Shown piece after piece: positions 43,010 through 52,149 of a stretch of DNA of 64,000 nt. The stretch covers positions 62,001 through 126,000 of the forward strand of contig JACJGO010000014.1 of assembly GCA_014163555.1 (NCBI GenBank), written 5' to 3'. The position numbers were made by a program, and so were the translations under genes. The notes under the pieces were generated by a model that was given only the letters and a program-made list of their open reading frames with translations, had not been told where the DNA came from and searched no databases. This stretch comes from Flavisolibacter longurius. GTDB taxonomy: Bacteria; Bacteroidota; Bacteroidia; Chitinophagales; Chitinophagaceae. Positions within the stretch are counted from its first letter, which is position 1. Each line of letters begins with the position of its first letter.

Positions 43010-44016
43010 ACAGCAGGCTCTCCATCATCATTGTTGCCTATTACAATGCACACCTGCTGGAGCAGTGCCTGGCCTCTGTTTTCCGTTATTTGCCCAACGA
43101 TTTTTTTGAATTGATTGTTGTGAGCAATGGCTTTGGCGAAATGGAGAAAACAAATCTCATTGAAACGTTTAGGGAAATTCAATGGCTCGATATGCCGTAT
43201 AATGCCGGATTTTCCAGGGCTAACAATGCAGGTATGCACATCGCGAAGGGAGATATATTTCTTCTGCTAAATCCGGATACGATCGCTATTGACAATTCCA
43301 TTGAGCGCTGCGCAGAACAATTGCGCCAATCCAGCTTTGTTGCTGCCGGTGTTCAACTGCTCGACGAGTCGGGTAAGATGCAAATCTCCGGAAGCCATTT
43401 TGTAAAAGGAGGCCTGAATCATTTGTTGCCCATTCCTTATTGGGGTGATTTTATTCGCTGGGTAGGTTACAAGGCAAAGGCTAAAGTGCCGGGTGTTCAG
43501 GAAGCACAAAAGGTGGAAGAAGTTGACTGGATCAGCGGCGCTTTCCTGATGGTCAAACGTTCGGCTACCGAAAAAGCGGGCCTGATGGATGAAGATTTTT
43601 TTCTGTATGGAGAAGAAGTGGAGTGGTGCAGCCGCTTAAAAAAAACAGGCAGGCTGGTGCTCTTTGGCGATCTGAAAATTGTTCATTTGGAGGGAGCAAC
43701 AATAAACAAAAGCCAGAATATCGAAGAAAAGGGGTATTACAATTTATATGACAAAAAGGGCCTGCAGTTAATGGTTTCCAATCACCTGCGGGTACGAAAA
43801 CAATACGGGCCTTTCTGGTATTTTGTTTTGCTCCTGAATTATTCTTTCGGTGGAGTTGTGTTTGGCATTGCAGGTTCCCTTAATCAACTGGTTAGGCTAA
43901 AAAATCCTTTCCCCGTTTGGAATAGAGTAGGGGCTTTCGGTAAAAATGTACTAACACTGTGGAGGTTAACGCCAACCATTATCCGAAAAAAGCCCTTTTT
44001 TTATAAAATGTTCTGA
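43006..44016 (+). CDS. Glycosyltransferase family 2, rhamnosyltransferase-like
   Basis: A 336-residue GT2 enzyme of the WcaE/RfbF-like type. LSIIIVAYYNAHLLEQCLASV, MPYNAGFSRANNAGM and ILLLNPDTIAIDNS are the usual blocks, and SGAFLMVKRSATEKAGLMDEDFF is the typical acceptor-side region, followed by GEEVEWCSRLKKTGR. A hydrophobic segment at about 265-290 could anchor it to the membrane. The start overlaps the previous stop as ATGA. It abuts the convergent glycosyltransferase gene without spacer. Donor sugar is not predictable here. Confidence 0.88.
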   Translation: MNSRLSIIIVAYYNAHLLEQCLASVFRYLPNDFFELIVVSNGFGEMEKTNLIETFREIQWLDMPYNAGFSRANNAGMHIAKGDIFLLLNPDTIAIDNSIERCAEQLRQSSFVAAGVQLLDESGKMQISGSHFVKGGLNHLLPIPYWGDFIRWVGYKAKAKVPGVQEAQKVEEVDWISGAFLMVKRSATEKAGLMDEDFFLYGEEVEWCSRLKKTGRLVLFGDLKIVHLEGATINKSQNIEEKGYYNLYDKKGLQLMVSNHLRVRKQYGPFWYFVLLLNYSFGGVVFGIAGSLNQLVRLKNPFPVWNRVGAFGKNVLTLWRLTPTIIRKKPFFYKMF

Positions 44017-44937
44017 TCAGCGTTCCAGTAGTCCTTTTAAAGCATCTAAGCGGAATTTTATGATCGGCCAGGTTTGGGCAGCGTTTCCCCGCAAGGCATA
44101 CCCAGTGCCCAATACCACGGCAGCTCCCAGTTTCATAATGTATTCCACAATTTTACCGGCAAGCGCTACACCACCTTTTTCTTTCATTCTTACCCGTTCG
44201 CCGCGGCCGTAGCCCGAAGCAACACGGTATAAATACTCCGGCGTTAGTTTTTTTACTTCCACCACATGGTGCACTACAATGGCCGGATCGTAGTAAATTT
44301 TTGCGCCCCGCTGTTGCAGGCGCAGGAAAAAGTCTTTGCCTTCTCCGCCAATGCGCAAGGTTCCTTTTACGCCGGGTAAAGACGTATTAAAACCATCGAT
44401 GGCATCAAACTCCTTTTTGCGAACGATCATATTGGATTCCAAGGGGTATTTTCCGGGCTTGAATTCTGTAACCGTTTTGCTGTAATCAAAATTGCCCACC
44501 ATCGAGGAAACATGATAGGACATCCATTTTGGTTTTTCCGGAATATACCGCGGAATAATCCGGCCGCCAAGACCGGTCGCATCCGGGTGAGTATCAAAAA
44601 ATGTTACAATCCGCTCCAGGTAATCTTTTTCTGCCACCGCATCGTCGTCCATAAAACAAAGAAGCGGCGATTTGGCAAATGCGGCACCGGTATTACGGGC
44701 ATAAGATGCTCCTTGCCTGGATTCCGTCAGGTAATGCAGGTGAAAACCGGGATGGGTTGTTATATATTCCTGCACCAGACTACCGGTATTATCAATGCTG
44801 TTGTTATCCACAACATAAACTTCAAAAAGATTTTTTGATAACGATTGCTGGTGAAGACTTTCAATGGCATTGATAATATAATCTGCGCGGTTGTACGAGC
44901 AAATAATTACCGCTATTTTAAAATGTTCTTCCGGCAT
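44017..44937 (-). CDS. Glycosyltransferase family 2
   Basis: A 306-residue GT2 enzyme. IAVIICSYNRADYIINAIESL and VYVVDNNSIDNTGSLV form the nucleotide-binding half, and LLCFMDDDAVAEKDYLERI provides the metal-binding DDD. GGEGKDFFLRLQQRGAKIYY marks the catalytic-base region, and a hydrophobic stretch near the C-terminus (KLGAAVVLGTGYAL) may touch the membrane. The start at 44937 overlaps the end of the upstream glycosyltransferase gene by 20 bases; a longer frame to 45081 would only extend into that gene. Confidence 0.9.
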   Translation of the reverse strand: MPEEHFKIAVIICSYNRADYIINAIESLHQQSLSKNLFEVYVVDNNSIDNTGSLVQEYITTHPGFHLHYLTESRQGASYARNTGAAFAKSPLLCFMDDDAVAEKDYLERIVTFFDTHPDATGLGGRIIPRYIPEKPKWMSYHVSSMVGNFDYSKTVTEFKPGKYPLESNMIVRKKEFDAIDGFNTSLPGVKGTLRIGGEGKDFFLRLQQRGAKIYYDPAIVVHHVVEVKKLTPEYLYRVASGYGRGERVRMKEKGGVALAGKIVEYIMKLGAAVVLGTGYALRGNAAQTWPIIKFRLDALKGLLER

Positions 44938-46042
44938 GGTTGATAACAGCTTGAATTTGGTGAGCCGCTTTTTTTGCAATGTTAGGCCATGAAAAATTAG
45001 CAAAGAAACCGGTTGAAATATCATTGGTTTTTGACGACAAGTTTTCCAGCATTGCAGCCACAAATGCAGGCCAGTCACCATCCCCGGTTATAATTAATTT
45101 TGGACCACAAACATCCTTTGGTATACCTGCAGCACCTGATTTTGCAGAAATAACCGTACAGTTATTGGTTAGTGCTTCCACGAGTTTTGTTTTTACGCCG
45201 GAATCATTGATAACCGGGTTCAGGAAAAGGGTAGAAGCCTGGTACAGCAGGTTGACATCATCAACATAACGCAGGTAAACGATATTACCGACTGTTTCTA
45301 TTTTTTGAAGCAATTGGGGGGACAGATTTTTACCAGAGATCAGGATTGTAAAATCCAAGCTTCTTGCCTGCAAGAGAGGATGGATAGTATCAATGATCCG
45401 CTCGACAGCTTCCCGATTGGGTGCATAATCCAGTGTGCCGTTGAAATAAAACAGGTGCTCACTTGTGATTTGATATTGCTTTTTGATCTTTTGTGCAGCG
45501 TCCGGAATCATCCGTACCGGATTTACGCCATACGGAATGGTACCACATTTATCTTCCTGCAAAGCGTATGCACGAATAGCAAAGTTTTTTTCTTCCTCGG
45601 TTTTAAAAAAACTAAAGTCTGCTCTTTTATGAACCCATGCTTCATATCGTTGATACCATTTCCATCCCTTTTTGCCCATTTGCCGAAAACGTGAGGCTTC
45701 AATGTTGTGCGAATGAATAATCAGAGGGATACCCGTCCATTTTTTCAGCAGCCAGCCGATCCAGCCTGTATAGGAATGTTCGGCGATAATAGCCTCAATT
45801 CTTTCTTTTTTGATGATGTTTTTCAACCGGTGCAAATGCAGCATATTCCGGCCTATCCGTTGATTGTTGAACAAAAAATTTTCAACACAATAGCCCGGAT
45901 CCGCCGGGCTATTGTCGCAGGAAACAACCATAAAAATGGAATGGTGCTGCCTCAGGTGCTCGTAAAAATGCACAATACCTTTTTGTCCGCCCATCTGCGG
46001 TGGGAACACCTTATACGATACTATCACCAGCAGGTTTGCCAT
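44918..46042 (-). CDS. Glycosyltransferase family 4-like
   Basis: A 374-residue GT-B enzyme, retaining type. The N-terminal half starts VIVSYKVFPPQMGGQKGIVHF, a typical group-1 opening, and the C-terminal donor domain has HLFYFNGTLDYAPNREAVERI and LLYQASTLFLNPVINDSGVKTKLVEAL, with the conserved E-x7-E-like tail. It starts two bases after the YfhO-like gene ends and overlaps the next GT by 20 bases, so three genes form a minus-strand unit. I chose the ATG at 46042; an in-frame TTG lies at 46051. Confidence 0.9.
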   Translation of the reverse strand: MANLLVIVSYKVFPPQMGGQKGIVHFYEHLRQHHSIFMVVSCDNSPADPGYCVENFLFNNQRIGRNMLHLHRLKNIIKKERIEAIIAEHSYTGWIGWLLKKWTGIPLIIHSHNIEASRFRQMGKKGWKWYQRYEAWVHKRADFSFFKTEEEKNFAIRAYALQEDKCGTIPYGVNPVRMIPDAAQKIKKQYQITSEHLFYFNGTLDYAPNREAVERIIDTIHPLLQARSLDFTILISGKNLSPQLLQKIETVGNIVYLRYVDDVNLLYQASTLFLNPVINDSGVKTKLVEALTNNCTVISAKSGAAGIPKDVCGPKLIITGDGDWPAFVAAMLENLSSKTNDISTGFFANFSWPNIAKKAAHQIQAVINHAGRTF

Positions 46043-46043
46043 T

Positions 46044-48524
46044 TCAGGCAACAGCCTTCTTGCTATAATTCCGGTAAATAAAAAATGCTGCGGCCATCAA
46101 TCCTAGCAGGATCAGTATGCAGGCAATTTGTGTCAGTGTACGCCCGGTGTAAAAAGATGCCGGACGGAATTCAAATCGTATGGTATGTTGTCCTGCCGGA
46201 ACTACGAGGCCTCGCAACACATAATTGGTGCGAAGAATAGGTGTTTCTTTTTCATCGATATAGGCCTTCCAGCCTTTGTTGTAGAATATTTCACTGAATA
46301 CAGCAAAGCCGATTCCGGCAGCATTGGATTGGTACGTCACCACATCATTTTCATTGCTGACGAGGCGTATGGCAGCGCTGCTATCCGTTTGCAAACTGGC
46401 TGGTACATTGTTTCGGTCCGAAGCAAAAAGAACAGCCGTATCGGAAGGCGTAAAATTGCTCAATGCATTCATGACTTCCCGCGGTCCGCTTTCGAAACGG
46501 ATGCCTTTAACAAACCAGGCTGCACCCAGGTTACCCGGATTTGGTATGACTTGGTCCTGGCCCTGCTGGTCTTTTTGAATTACATACTTTGTATTGAGCA
46601 TGTTGTAAACAGCCAGTGACTGTGGGAACTTGGACAATTGCTGTTCGATCAGGTCCTGGTAAATACTGAGCTTGGCCGGGTGATAACCTCCAATCGTGTT
46701 GTGGAAATAAGCCGGTAACGCATAACCAGATCCCAGTGCAGCGCTGATGCCCTGGCGAACATCGAATACACGGTAATAAGAAGTATCACGAAGGATTTGT
46801 TCATCCGCTGGGGTAGGGCGGAAGTTGGCTTCGTACGTGTTTTCTTCTTCGTAATTTTTTTCGCTCAGGTAACGGGAATCGATGGCTATGACATCGACAA
46901 ACACAAGCACACCAATAATGCTTAAAACAATAGTCTTTCCAATCCGGTTGCGTATGCTAAGCCATAAAAGGAATGCAGCTGCCGCGATAAAGAAAAGTGA
47001 CCGCATCAGGCTGCCCATGAACAAGCTTTTCCGGTCGTCTTCCAGGGCCTGTAAAAACGTTCGAATATATTCTTGAACCTGTTGGTTGGCATTGGCAGTT
47101 TGGTTGAGTAAAGCCTGGTCAGCCTCACTGCGGTAATCGGCGCTGAAATAAAAAAGGAACAAAACAGCAAAGACACCACCCACAAGCATGAGCCCTTTTT
47201 TGTACCGGTCCCACAACGCAGCTTTGTTTTCTTCTGCCACCACCTTTTGAAGCGTTAATGTCGCCAGCATGCAAAACAGGAATGTAGGGATTACAATGGT
47301 CATGCTGGGAGCCCTGAATTTGTTATAAAAGGGAAGATTGTTCAGCAGGAATACATTGAATCCTTCAAAATAAGCGCCCCAACTCATGACGATGGCTAAA
47401 ACAGAAGCTGCGAGGGCCCACCATTTGTAATGATCGTCGAGGATAAAAAAACCAACAAGGGTTAGAAAACAAATGATCGCACCAACATAGGGAGGACCAG
47501 ATGTTGAGCCAATTCCCCCCCAATAAGCGCCAAGGTTGTATTGTAGTTGCTGAGCCAGTTCGGGTGGCATTTGGCGCAAGGTTTCAATGGCCTTTGAATC
47601 TTCTTCGGCAACTTCAAGCCCGTTGCTGCCACCATAGATGTAGGGAACCATCATTACAAAGGGCTCTGTTTTGTACATGCTGTAGCTTAACGCATAGTCT
47701 TTACTGAGCCCTTCTGCGGTTGAAGCGTTGTTTTCGGAAGGCAACTGGCTACCGCCACGGATACTTTCTTTGGCGTATTCGTAGGTGGTAAAAAGGTTTA
47801 CGGAATTTGCCAATACACCCACAATTCCTGCCACCAGCGCAATGGACAACGCCAGCGCCATGTGTTTGAATTCTTTTGCCTTTATCCACCGAATGATGGA
47901 CCAAACCGTCATGAACGCAATTATGATAAACGTATAATATGCAATCTGCAGGTGATTCACTGCGATCAGGAAACAGGTGAACAAGGCCGTTAGCGCACCG
48001 CCCATCCAATAATTTTTTCGATACAACAGGATAATGGAACCTATCAACGCGGGCATCAAGGCAATGGCGTTCATCTTGGTTTCATGTCCTACAGAAATAA
48101 TAATGGGATTATATGTGGCATAAGCATAGCCGAGACTCCCAATGATACCGATATATGGATTGACCCGAAGAATTTGGGTAAGAATGTAAAAGCAAATGCA
48201 GGCCAGTACAAAAAAGCTAAAGGGAGTAGGTAAACCGAGTTGCAGAAGTGTCAGTAAGAAGCCCGGTGAAACCGGCACATCCGGTTCCATGGCGATCTGG
48301 TAAGCCGGCATGCCGCTAAACATGCCGTTCGTCCAAAGTGGAAAATGGCCGTGTTTTTCCTTGTAGTCAAAAAGGTCCTTGGCCATGGCCTTCCATTGGG
48401 TAACATCATGCTGTTGCAATACCTTTCCTTCCAGGGCCGGCTTGCAGTAAATCAGCGCTACTACAACAAAAACAACTATGGCAATCAGGTGAGGAAGCAG
48501 GGAGGCAAAGAGGCCTTTCTTCAT
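46044..48524 (-). CDS. YfhO-like multi-pass membrane protein
   Basis: An 826-residue integral membrane protein with about a dozen hydrophobic segments in the first 560 residues and a C-terminal extracytoplasmic region that returns to the membrane at the end. This layout is typical of the YfhO family, which is related to GT-C-type glycosyltransferases. The first loop (QQHDVTQWKAMAKDLFDYKEKHGHFPLWTNG) and FRAPSMTIVI are characteristic of Bacteroidota members. A role in decorating cell-surface polymers with sugars is inferred from the family and from neighbouring glycosyltransferases. Confidence 0.85.
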   Translation of the reverse strand: MKKGLFASLLPHLIAIVVFVVVALIYCKPALEGKVLQQHDVTQWKAMAKDLFDYKEKHGHFPLWTNGMFSGMPAYQIAMEPDVPVSPGFLLTLLQLGLPTPFSFFVLACICFYILTQILRVNPYIGIIGSLGYAYATYNPIIISVGHETKMNAIALMPALIGSIILLYRKNYWMGGALTALFTCFLIAVNHLQIAYYTFIIIAFMTVWSIIRWIKAKEFKHMALALSIALVAGIVGVLANSVNLFTTYEYAKESIRGGSQLPSENNASTAEGLSKDYALSYSMYKTEPFVMMVPYIYGGSNGLEVAEEDSKAIETLRQMPPELAQQLQYNLGAYWGGIGSTSGPPYVGAIICFLTLVGFFILDDHYKWWALAASVLAIVMSWGAYFEGFNVFLLNNLPFYNKFRAPSMTIVIPTFLFCMLATLTLQKVVAEENKAALWDRYKKGLMLVGGVFAVLFLFYFSADYRSEADQALLNQTANANQQVQEYIRTFLQALEDDRKSLFMGSLMRSLFFIAAAAFLLWLSIRNRIGKTIVLSIIGVLVFVDVIAIDSRYLSEKNYEEENTYEANFRPTPADEQILRDTSYYRVFDVRQGISAALGSGYALPAYFHNTIGGYHPAKLSIYQDLIEQQLSKFPQSLAVYNMLNTKYVIQKDQQGQDQVIPNPGNLGAAWFVKGIRFESGPREVMNALSNFTPSDTAVLFASDRNNVPASLQTDSSAAIRLVSNENDVVTYQSNAAGIGFAVFSEIFYNKGWKAYIDEKETPILRTNYVLRGLVVPAGQHTIRFEFRPASFYTGRTLTQIACILILLGLMAAAFFIYRNYSKKAVA

Positions 48525-48575
48525 ACTGGCTTTTTTAAACGTGGCAAAATAACTCCATTTGGACTAATATTGTTT

Positions 48576-48869
48576 ATGCGCTGGCTGTTATTTTTATCAC
48601 GACTGGCTTTTATTTGGAACGTTTTTTTTCTTTTGGCGATTACTCTACATTACTTCCGCAGTATTCCTGGACAAGAACTTGATACAACAGATATTTTTAT
48701 TGGTTACGTTATGGTGGTTATTTTTAGTCCTTTCGTCAACCTTTGTTATACCATTTTGTTTTTTGCTAACCGGGAAAAACTTGCAATTGTTCCAAGATGG
48801 CTGATGATTGCAAACGCTATTTTTCTTTTACTTCTTATCATCTATGTAATTTACCTCAATGATCGTTAA
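48576..48869 (+). CDS. Small three-helix membrane protein
   Basis: A 97-residue hydrophobic protein with three predicted membrane segments (about 5-25, 42-62 and 70-92). I do not recognise the family. The ATG at 48576 is chosen because upstream in-frame sequence runs antisense through the YfhO-like gene. Its end overlaps the start of the queuosine-precursor transporter gene by 11 bases, which supports it being real and co-translated. A role together with that transporter cannot be shown. Confidence 0.6.
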   Translation: MRWLLFLSRLAFIWNVFFLLAITLHYFRSIPGQELDTTDIFIGYVMVVIFSPFVNLCYTILFFANREKLAIVPRWLMIANAIFLLLLIIYVIYLNDR

Positions 48870-49656
48870 TATCATCCGCAACAAAGGGATTAAACTCTTT
48901 ATTGTCCTTGCCGGTTTTTTTATTGCCAATGCCCTGATTGCTGAACTGGTAGGAACCAAGCTTTTTTCACTGGAAAAAACGTTTGGATATGATCCGGTGA
49001 ACCTGCGAATCCTGGGTGAAAATTTTTCCTTTAATCTTACAGCGGGTGTTTTGCTCTGGCCTGTGGTGTTTATCATGACAGATATCATCAACGAATATTA
49101 CGGGCCTAAAGGGGTGCGGTTTCTATCTTTCCTGACCATTGGACTGATCATTTTTGCTTTTGTAATGTTTTCCGGGGCCATTGCCCTGTATCCTGCTGAT
49201 TTCTGGGCCCTGAATTATTACCAGGGTGTGCCGGACAGCAATGCGGCATTTTCCGGAATCTTTGGCCAGAGCCAGGCCATCATTGTGGCTTCGCTGATTG
49301 CCTTCCTGGTAGGACAGTTGCTGGACGTATTTATCTTTCACAAGATCAAACAGGCGACAGGTGAAAAACAGGTTTGGTTGCGGGCTACAGGGTCCACGTT
49401 AGTTTCACAGTTTGTTGACTCTTTCGTGGTGCTATTTATCGCCTTTTATGTGGCACCACGGATTGCAGGCAATGTGGCACCCTGGTCGTTTTCGCTGGTG
49501 ATGGCCATTTGCATTGGAAATTACCTGTACAAGTTTATTGTTGCCGTAGTGCTGACCCCCTTAATTTATTTTGCGCATTACTTTATAGACCGTTACCTGG
49601 GAGAGGAGCAGGCTGCAGAAATGAAAAAAGCAGCTATGGCAAAGGGGAATGTGTAA
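48859..49656 (+). CDS. yhhQ: Queuosine precursor transporter (YhhQ/VUT family)
   Basis: A 265-residue inner-membrane protein with six to seven helices that would import queuosine precursors such as preQ0 or preQ1. Diagnostic sequences are GVLLWPVVFIMTDIINEYYGPKG, with the conserved acidic pair, and LVSQFVDSFVVLFIAFY. It overlaps the small membrane gene upstream by 11 bases. It also overlaps the 3' end of the convergent NUDIX gene by 23 bases. Queuosine synthesis genes are not in the window. The substrate is inferred from the family. Confidence 0.9.
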   Translation: MIVNIIRNKGIKLFIVLAGFFIANALIAELVGTKLFSLEKTFGYDPVNLRILGENFSFNLTAGVLLWPVVFIMTDIINEYYGPKGVRFLSFLTIGLIIFAFVMFSGAIALYPADFWALNYYQGVPDSNAAFSGIFGQSQAIIVASLIAFLVGQLLDVFIFHKIKQATGEKQVWLRATGSTLVSQFVDSFVVLFIAFYVAPRIAGNVAPWSFSLVMAICIGNYLYKFIVAVVLTPLIYFAHYFIDRYLGEEQAAEMKKAAMAKGNV

Positions 49657-50116
49657 ATTTTTCTTTGATGAGCCGCGCCGCAATTTTATCAATTGGCAGC
49701 GAAACAGTTTCCTCTGAGAATTGTTCCCATGGTATAAACCGGAAGGTTTCAATTTCACCTTTCTGGTTGTACACAAGCATTTGGTCTTCGTCAAACTGAA
49801 AGGGACTTGTTCGAAGCGGTACACGAATTTCTTCCAGCGGCTTTACCAGGTAATAAATAGAAACGATCTGCTCACCGGGACGAAAGGCTGACTCCTGGAA
49901 GTAATCTGTGGTGTACAGGTGGTCTCCCACATCTACTCTTAGGTTCATTTCTTCAATAAACTCACGCTTCAGGCAGTCACGTGTTCCTTCGCCAAACTCC
50001 AATCCACCACCGGGGAATTTAGTGTAAAATCCGCCGCGTATGTATTCGTCACTGACCAGCACCTGCTTTTCATCATTAATCAGGATACCATAAACGCGAA
50101 GGGTGAATTTGCTCAT
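49634..50116 (-). CDS. NUDIX hydrolase
   Basis: A 160-residue NUDIX enzyme that would hydrolyse a nucleoside-diphosphate derivative. The NUDIX box is GGLEFGEGTRDCLKREFIEE at about 38-57, intact in the metal-binding REx2EE part. The N-terminal FTLRVYGILINDEKQVLVSDE and the C-terminal FIPWEQFSEETVSLP are consistent with the fold. The substrate cannot be predicted. It ends inside the last codons of the convergent transporter gene. About 100 bases of AT-rich sequence separate it from dapF. Confidence 0.9.
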   Translation of the reverse strand: MSKFTLRVYGILINDEKQVLVSDEYIRGGFYTKFPGGGLEFGEGTRDCLKREFIEEMNLRVDVGDHLYTTDYFQESAFRPGEQIVSIYYLVKPLEEIRVPLRTSPFQFDEDQMLVYNQKGEIETFRFIPWEQFSEETVSLPIDKIAARLIKEKFTHSPLP

Positions 50117-50215
50117 ATCAATTAGAGATATAGGAGGTAATCTGGATTAAGAATAAAATACTGTTTTATAAAAACAAATTCGCGGCTCGGTGAAGACAAT
50201 AACTATATTCTGTTT

Positions 50216-50998
50216 TTATGCGATGGAGATATTTCCTTCAAACACATTTACAGCAGGCCCAATCAACCAGATGTTTTCAAAACGGGAACCGTTCTTTTCA
50301 AAGGATACCTGCAGGTTGCCGCCTTTGGTTTGAACTGATATATTGTTCGTGCCTTCTTCGTTTGGATGGCAGACAAGGGCTGCAGCCGTTACACCGGTCC
50401 CGCAGGAATAAGTTTCGTCTTCCACACCGCGTTCGTAAGTACGAACGATAATGCCACCGGGAGTTGCCGTTTTTTCAACAAAATTTACATTGATGCCTTC
50501 TTTCGCAAAGCTGTCACTGTAACGTACTTCCCGACCTTTTGTAACGACATCAAGGTTCATTACATCCTGCACCAGGTTGACATAGTGTGGCGAACCTGTA
50601 TTTAAAATAAAATGATCGCTTTCGTTTTTTACCGAATCAACATCGTTCATCTTTAATGCGACTAGATTATTGTCCTCTATACGTGCCAGGTGCTCGCCAT
50701 CAATAGCGAGAAATCGGTATTCCGGTTTTTTGATTCCGCAATCAAATGCAAACTTCACCAGGCAGCGACCACCGTTTCCACACATCGTACTCTCTCCACC
50801 ATCGGCGTTGTAGTATATCATCTTAAAATCGTAATCCGGGTGATTGTTCAGCAGCATCAGGCCATCAGCACCAATACCAAACCTGCGGTTGCACAGAAAG
50901 GCTACCTGCTCACGGGAAAGACGAATGGAGCCATCCCGATTGTCAAAAATGACAAAATCATTTCCGGTTCCCTGGTATTTAAAAAAATGGAGTTGCAT
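50216..50998 (-). CDS. dapF: Diaminopimelate epimerase
   Basis: Interconverts LL- and meso-diaminopimelate for lysine and peptidoglycan synthesis. The 260-residue two-domain protein has both catalytic cysteine sites, STMCGNGGRC in the first half and YSCGTGVTAAA in the second, plus the N-terminal FFKYQGTGNDFVIFDN. The start is the ATG at 50998; an upstream GTG at 51010 would overlap the previous gene. It follows the nucleoside phosphorylase gene by four bases, so the two are co-transcribed. Confidence 0.96.
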   Translation of the reverse strand: MQLHFFKYQGTGNDFVIFDNRDGSIRLSREQVAFLCNRRFGIGADGLMLLNNHPDYDFKMIYYNADGGESTMCGNGGRCLVKFAFDCGIKKPEYRFLAIDGEHLARIEDNNLVALKMNDVDSVKNESDHFILNTGSPHYVNLVQDVMNLDVVTKGREVRYSDSFAKEGINVNFVEKTATPGGIIVRTYERGVEDETYSCGTGVTAAALVCHPNEEGTNNISVQTKGGNLQVSFEKNGSRFENIWLIGPAVNVFEGNISIA

Positions 50999-51002
50999 AT
51001 TA

Positions 51003-51875
51003 TTAGGCACTAATATTTTCCAAAGTTTTTTTGATCAAATGGTCAATGGTTTTTGCCGAATCATTCGAAAACGTTTTGGCAATGCGGTTGGCAACGATAG
51101 CGCTTAATGAAAGACAATGGTGCCCGAGAAGCCTTCCCAGTCCATAGATGGCAGAGGTTTCCATTTCAAAATTTGTGATGCGGTAGGGTCCAAATTGAAA
51201 ACCAGTCAGCCGGTCGATCAGTTCAGGATTTTTTATACCCAGGCGCAACACTCTTCCCTGCGGGCCATAAAATCCTGGGCAGGTAACGGTAATGCCCTGG
51301 TGAAAACCATCGACAAAGTTTTTTAACAAAGCTCCGCTTGCTAAACTGATATAGGGATGGGTGATTTGTGCATGCAACTGGGTGTGGGTAACAAAGGACT
51401 GCAGCAATTGTGATTCCTGTTCATTATGTTCTAACCGGTAATAGTTCAGCAAATTGTCGAGGCCGAGTCCATGTGTAGAGGCGACAAAGCTATCAACCGG
51501 TACATCTCCCTGCAACGAACCGGAGGTGCCCACGCGGATAATATCCAGCGCTGTCAGCGTTGGCTTAATTTGCCGGGTGGCAAAATCTATATTGACAAGG
51601 GCATCCAGCTCGTTTAGTACAATGTCAATGTTGTCCGGGCCAATGCCGGTTGAAACCACCGAAATGCGTTTTTGGCCCACCCGGCCCGTATGCGTGACAA
51701 ACTCCCGGTGTTGCCGTTTTACTTCAATTGCATCAAAATATTTGGAGACTTCTGTTACTCGGTCTGGGTCGCCTACGGTGATGATAGTTTGGGACAGTTC
51801 GTCTGGCCGTACATCCAAATGATAAATGGCACCGCGGCTATTGATTATGAGTTCGGATTCAGCGATTGGCTGCAT
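51003..51875 (-). CDS. Nucleoside phosphorylase (uridine phosphorylase-like)
   Basis: A 290-residue phosphorylase of the PNP/UDP family that splits nucleosides with phosphate. IITVGDPDRVTEVSKYFD is the typical phosphate-binding start, VSTGIGPDNIDIVLNEL follows, and IIRVGTSGSLQ is the classic PNP_UDP motif. TNFEMETSAIYGLGRLLGH contains the ribose-binding Met-Glu pair. The uridine type is favoured by the length and the ME(T)S motif but adenosine-type activity is not excluded. It begins the unit that continues into dapF. Confidence 0.9.
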   Translation of the reverse strand: MQPIAESELIINSRGAIYHLDVRPDELSQTIITVGDPDRVTEVSKYFDAIEVKRQHREFVTHTGRVGQKRISVVSTGIGPDNIDIVLNELDALVNIDFATRQIKPTLTALDIIRVGTSGSLQGDVPVDSFVASTHGLGLDNLLNYYRLEHNEQESQLLQSFVTHTQLHAQITHPYISLASGALLKNFVDGFHQGITVTCPGFYGPQGRVLRLGIKNPELIDRLTGFQFGPYRITNFEMETSAIYGLGRLLGHHCLSLSAIVANRIAKTFSNDSAKTIDHLIKKTLENISA

Positions 51876-51975
51876 GAAAACGGAAGATTTGTTAAGCTGT
51901 AAAGATCGCTAGATTTTGTTTGATAAAATTACCTATTTTCGCACCCGCTCTTTAAGATAGTTCACCGTTTACTGT

Positions 51976-52003
51976 TTGCAATTCTTAGCCTAAAATAAAT
52001 TTG
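51976..52003 (+). promoter_or_regulatory. Promoter of tRNA-Cys
   Basis: TTG (51976-51978), a 17-base spacer and TAAATTTG (51996-52003) match the Bacteroidetes consensus fully. The start point would be about 30 bases before the tRNA. Confidence 0.65.
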
Positions 52004-52040
52004 TCTTTGAACTGAAAACCTGAAACTGTAAACTTTTTAT

Positions 52041-52111
52041 GGTACCGTGGCCGAGTGGCTAGGCTGAGCTCTGCAAAAGCTCCTACAGCAGTTCGAATCT
52101 GCTCGGTACCT
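52041..52111 (+). tRNA. tRNA-Cys (GCA)
   Basis: A full cloverleaf is visible. Acceptor GGTACCG pairs with CGGTACC, the anticodon stem GAGCT/AGCTC closes the loop CTGCAAA with anticodon GCA, and the T arm is AGCAG-TTCGAAT-CTGCT. The discriminator is T, as expected for cysteine. CCA is not encoded. A hairpin with a T-run follows directly. Confidence 0.96.
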
Positions 52112-52115
52112 CTCT

Positions 52116-52149
52116 TCCCGTTCCGCCGAAAGCGGGCGGGATTTTTTTT
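52116..52149 (+). terminator. Terminator after tRNA-Cys, abutting the next ATG
   Basis: CCCG..CCGC and GCGG.CGGG arms (52117-52140) enclose a short loop and are followed by T8. The last T is immediately followed by the A of the next gene's ATG at 52150. Confidence 0.75.

Noticed and set aside
48345-48575. Upstream extension of the small membrane protein gene at 48576
   Set aside because: The extension is antisense to the YfhO-like gene start and has no membrane-protein character.
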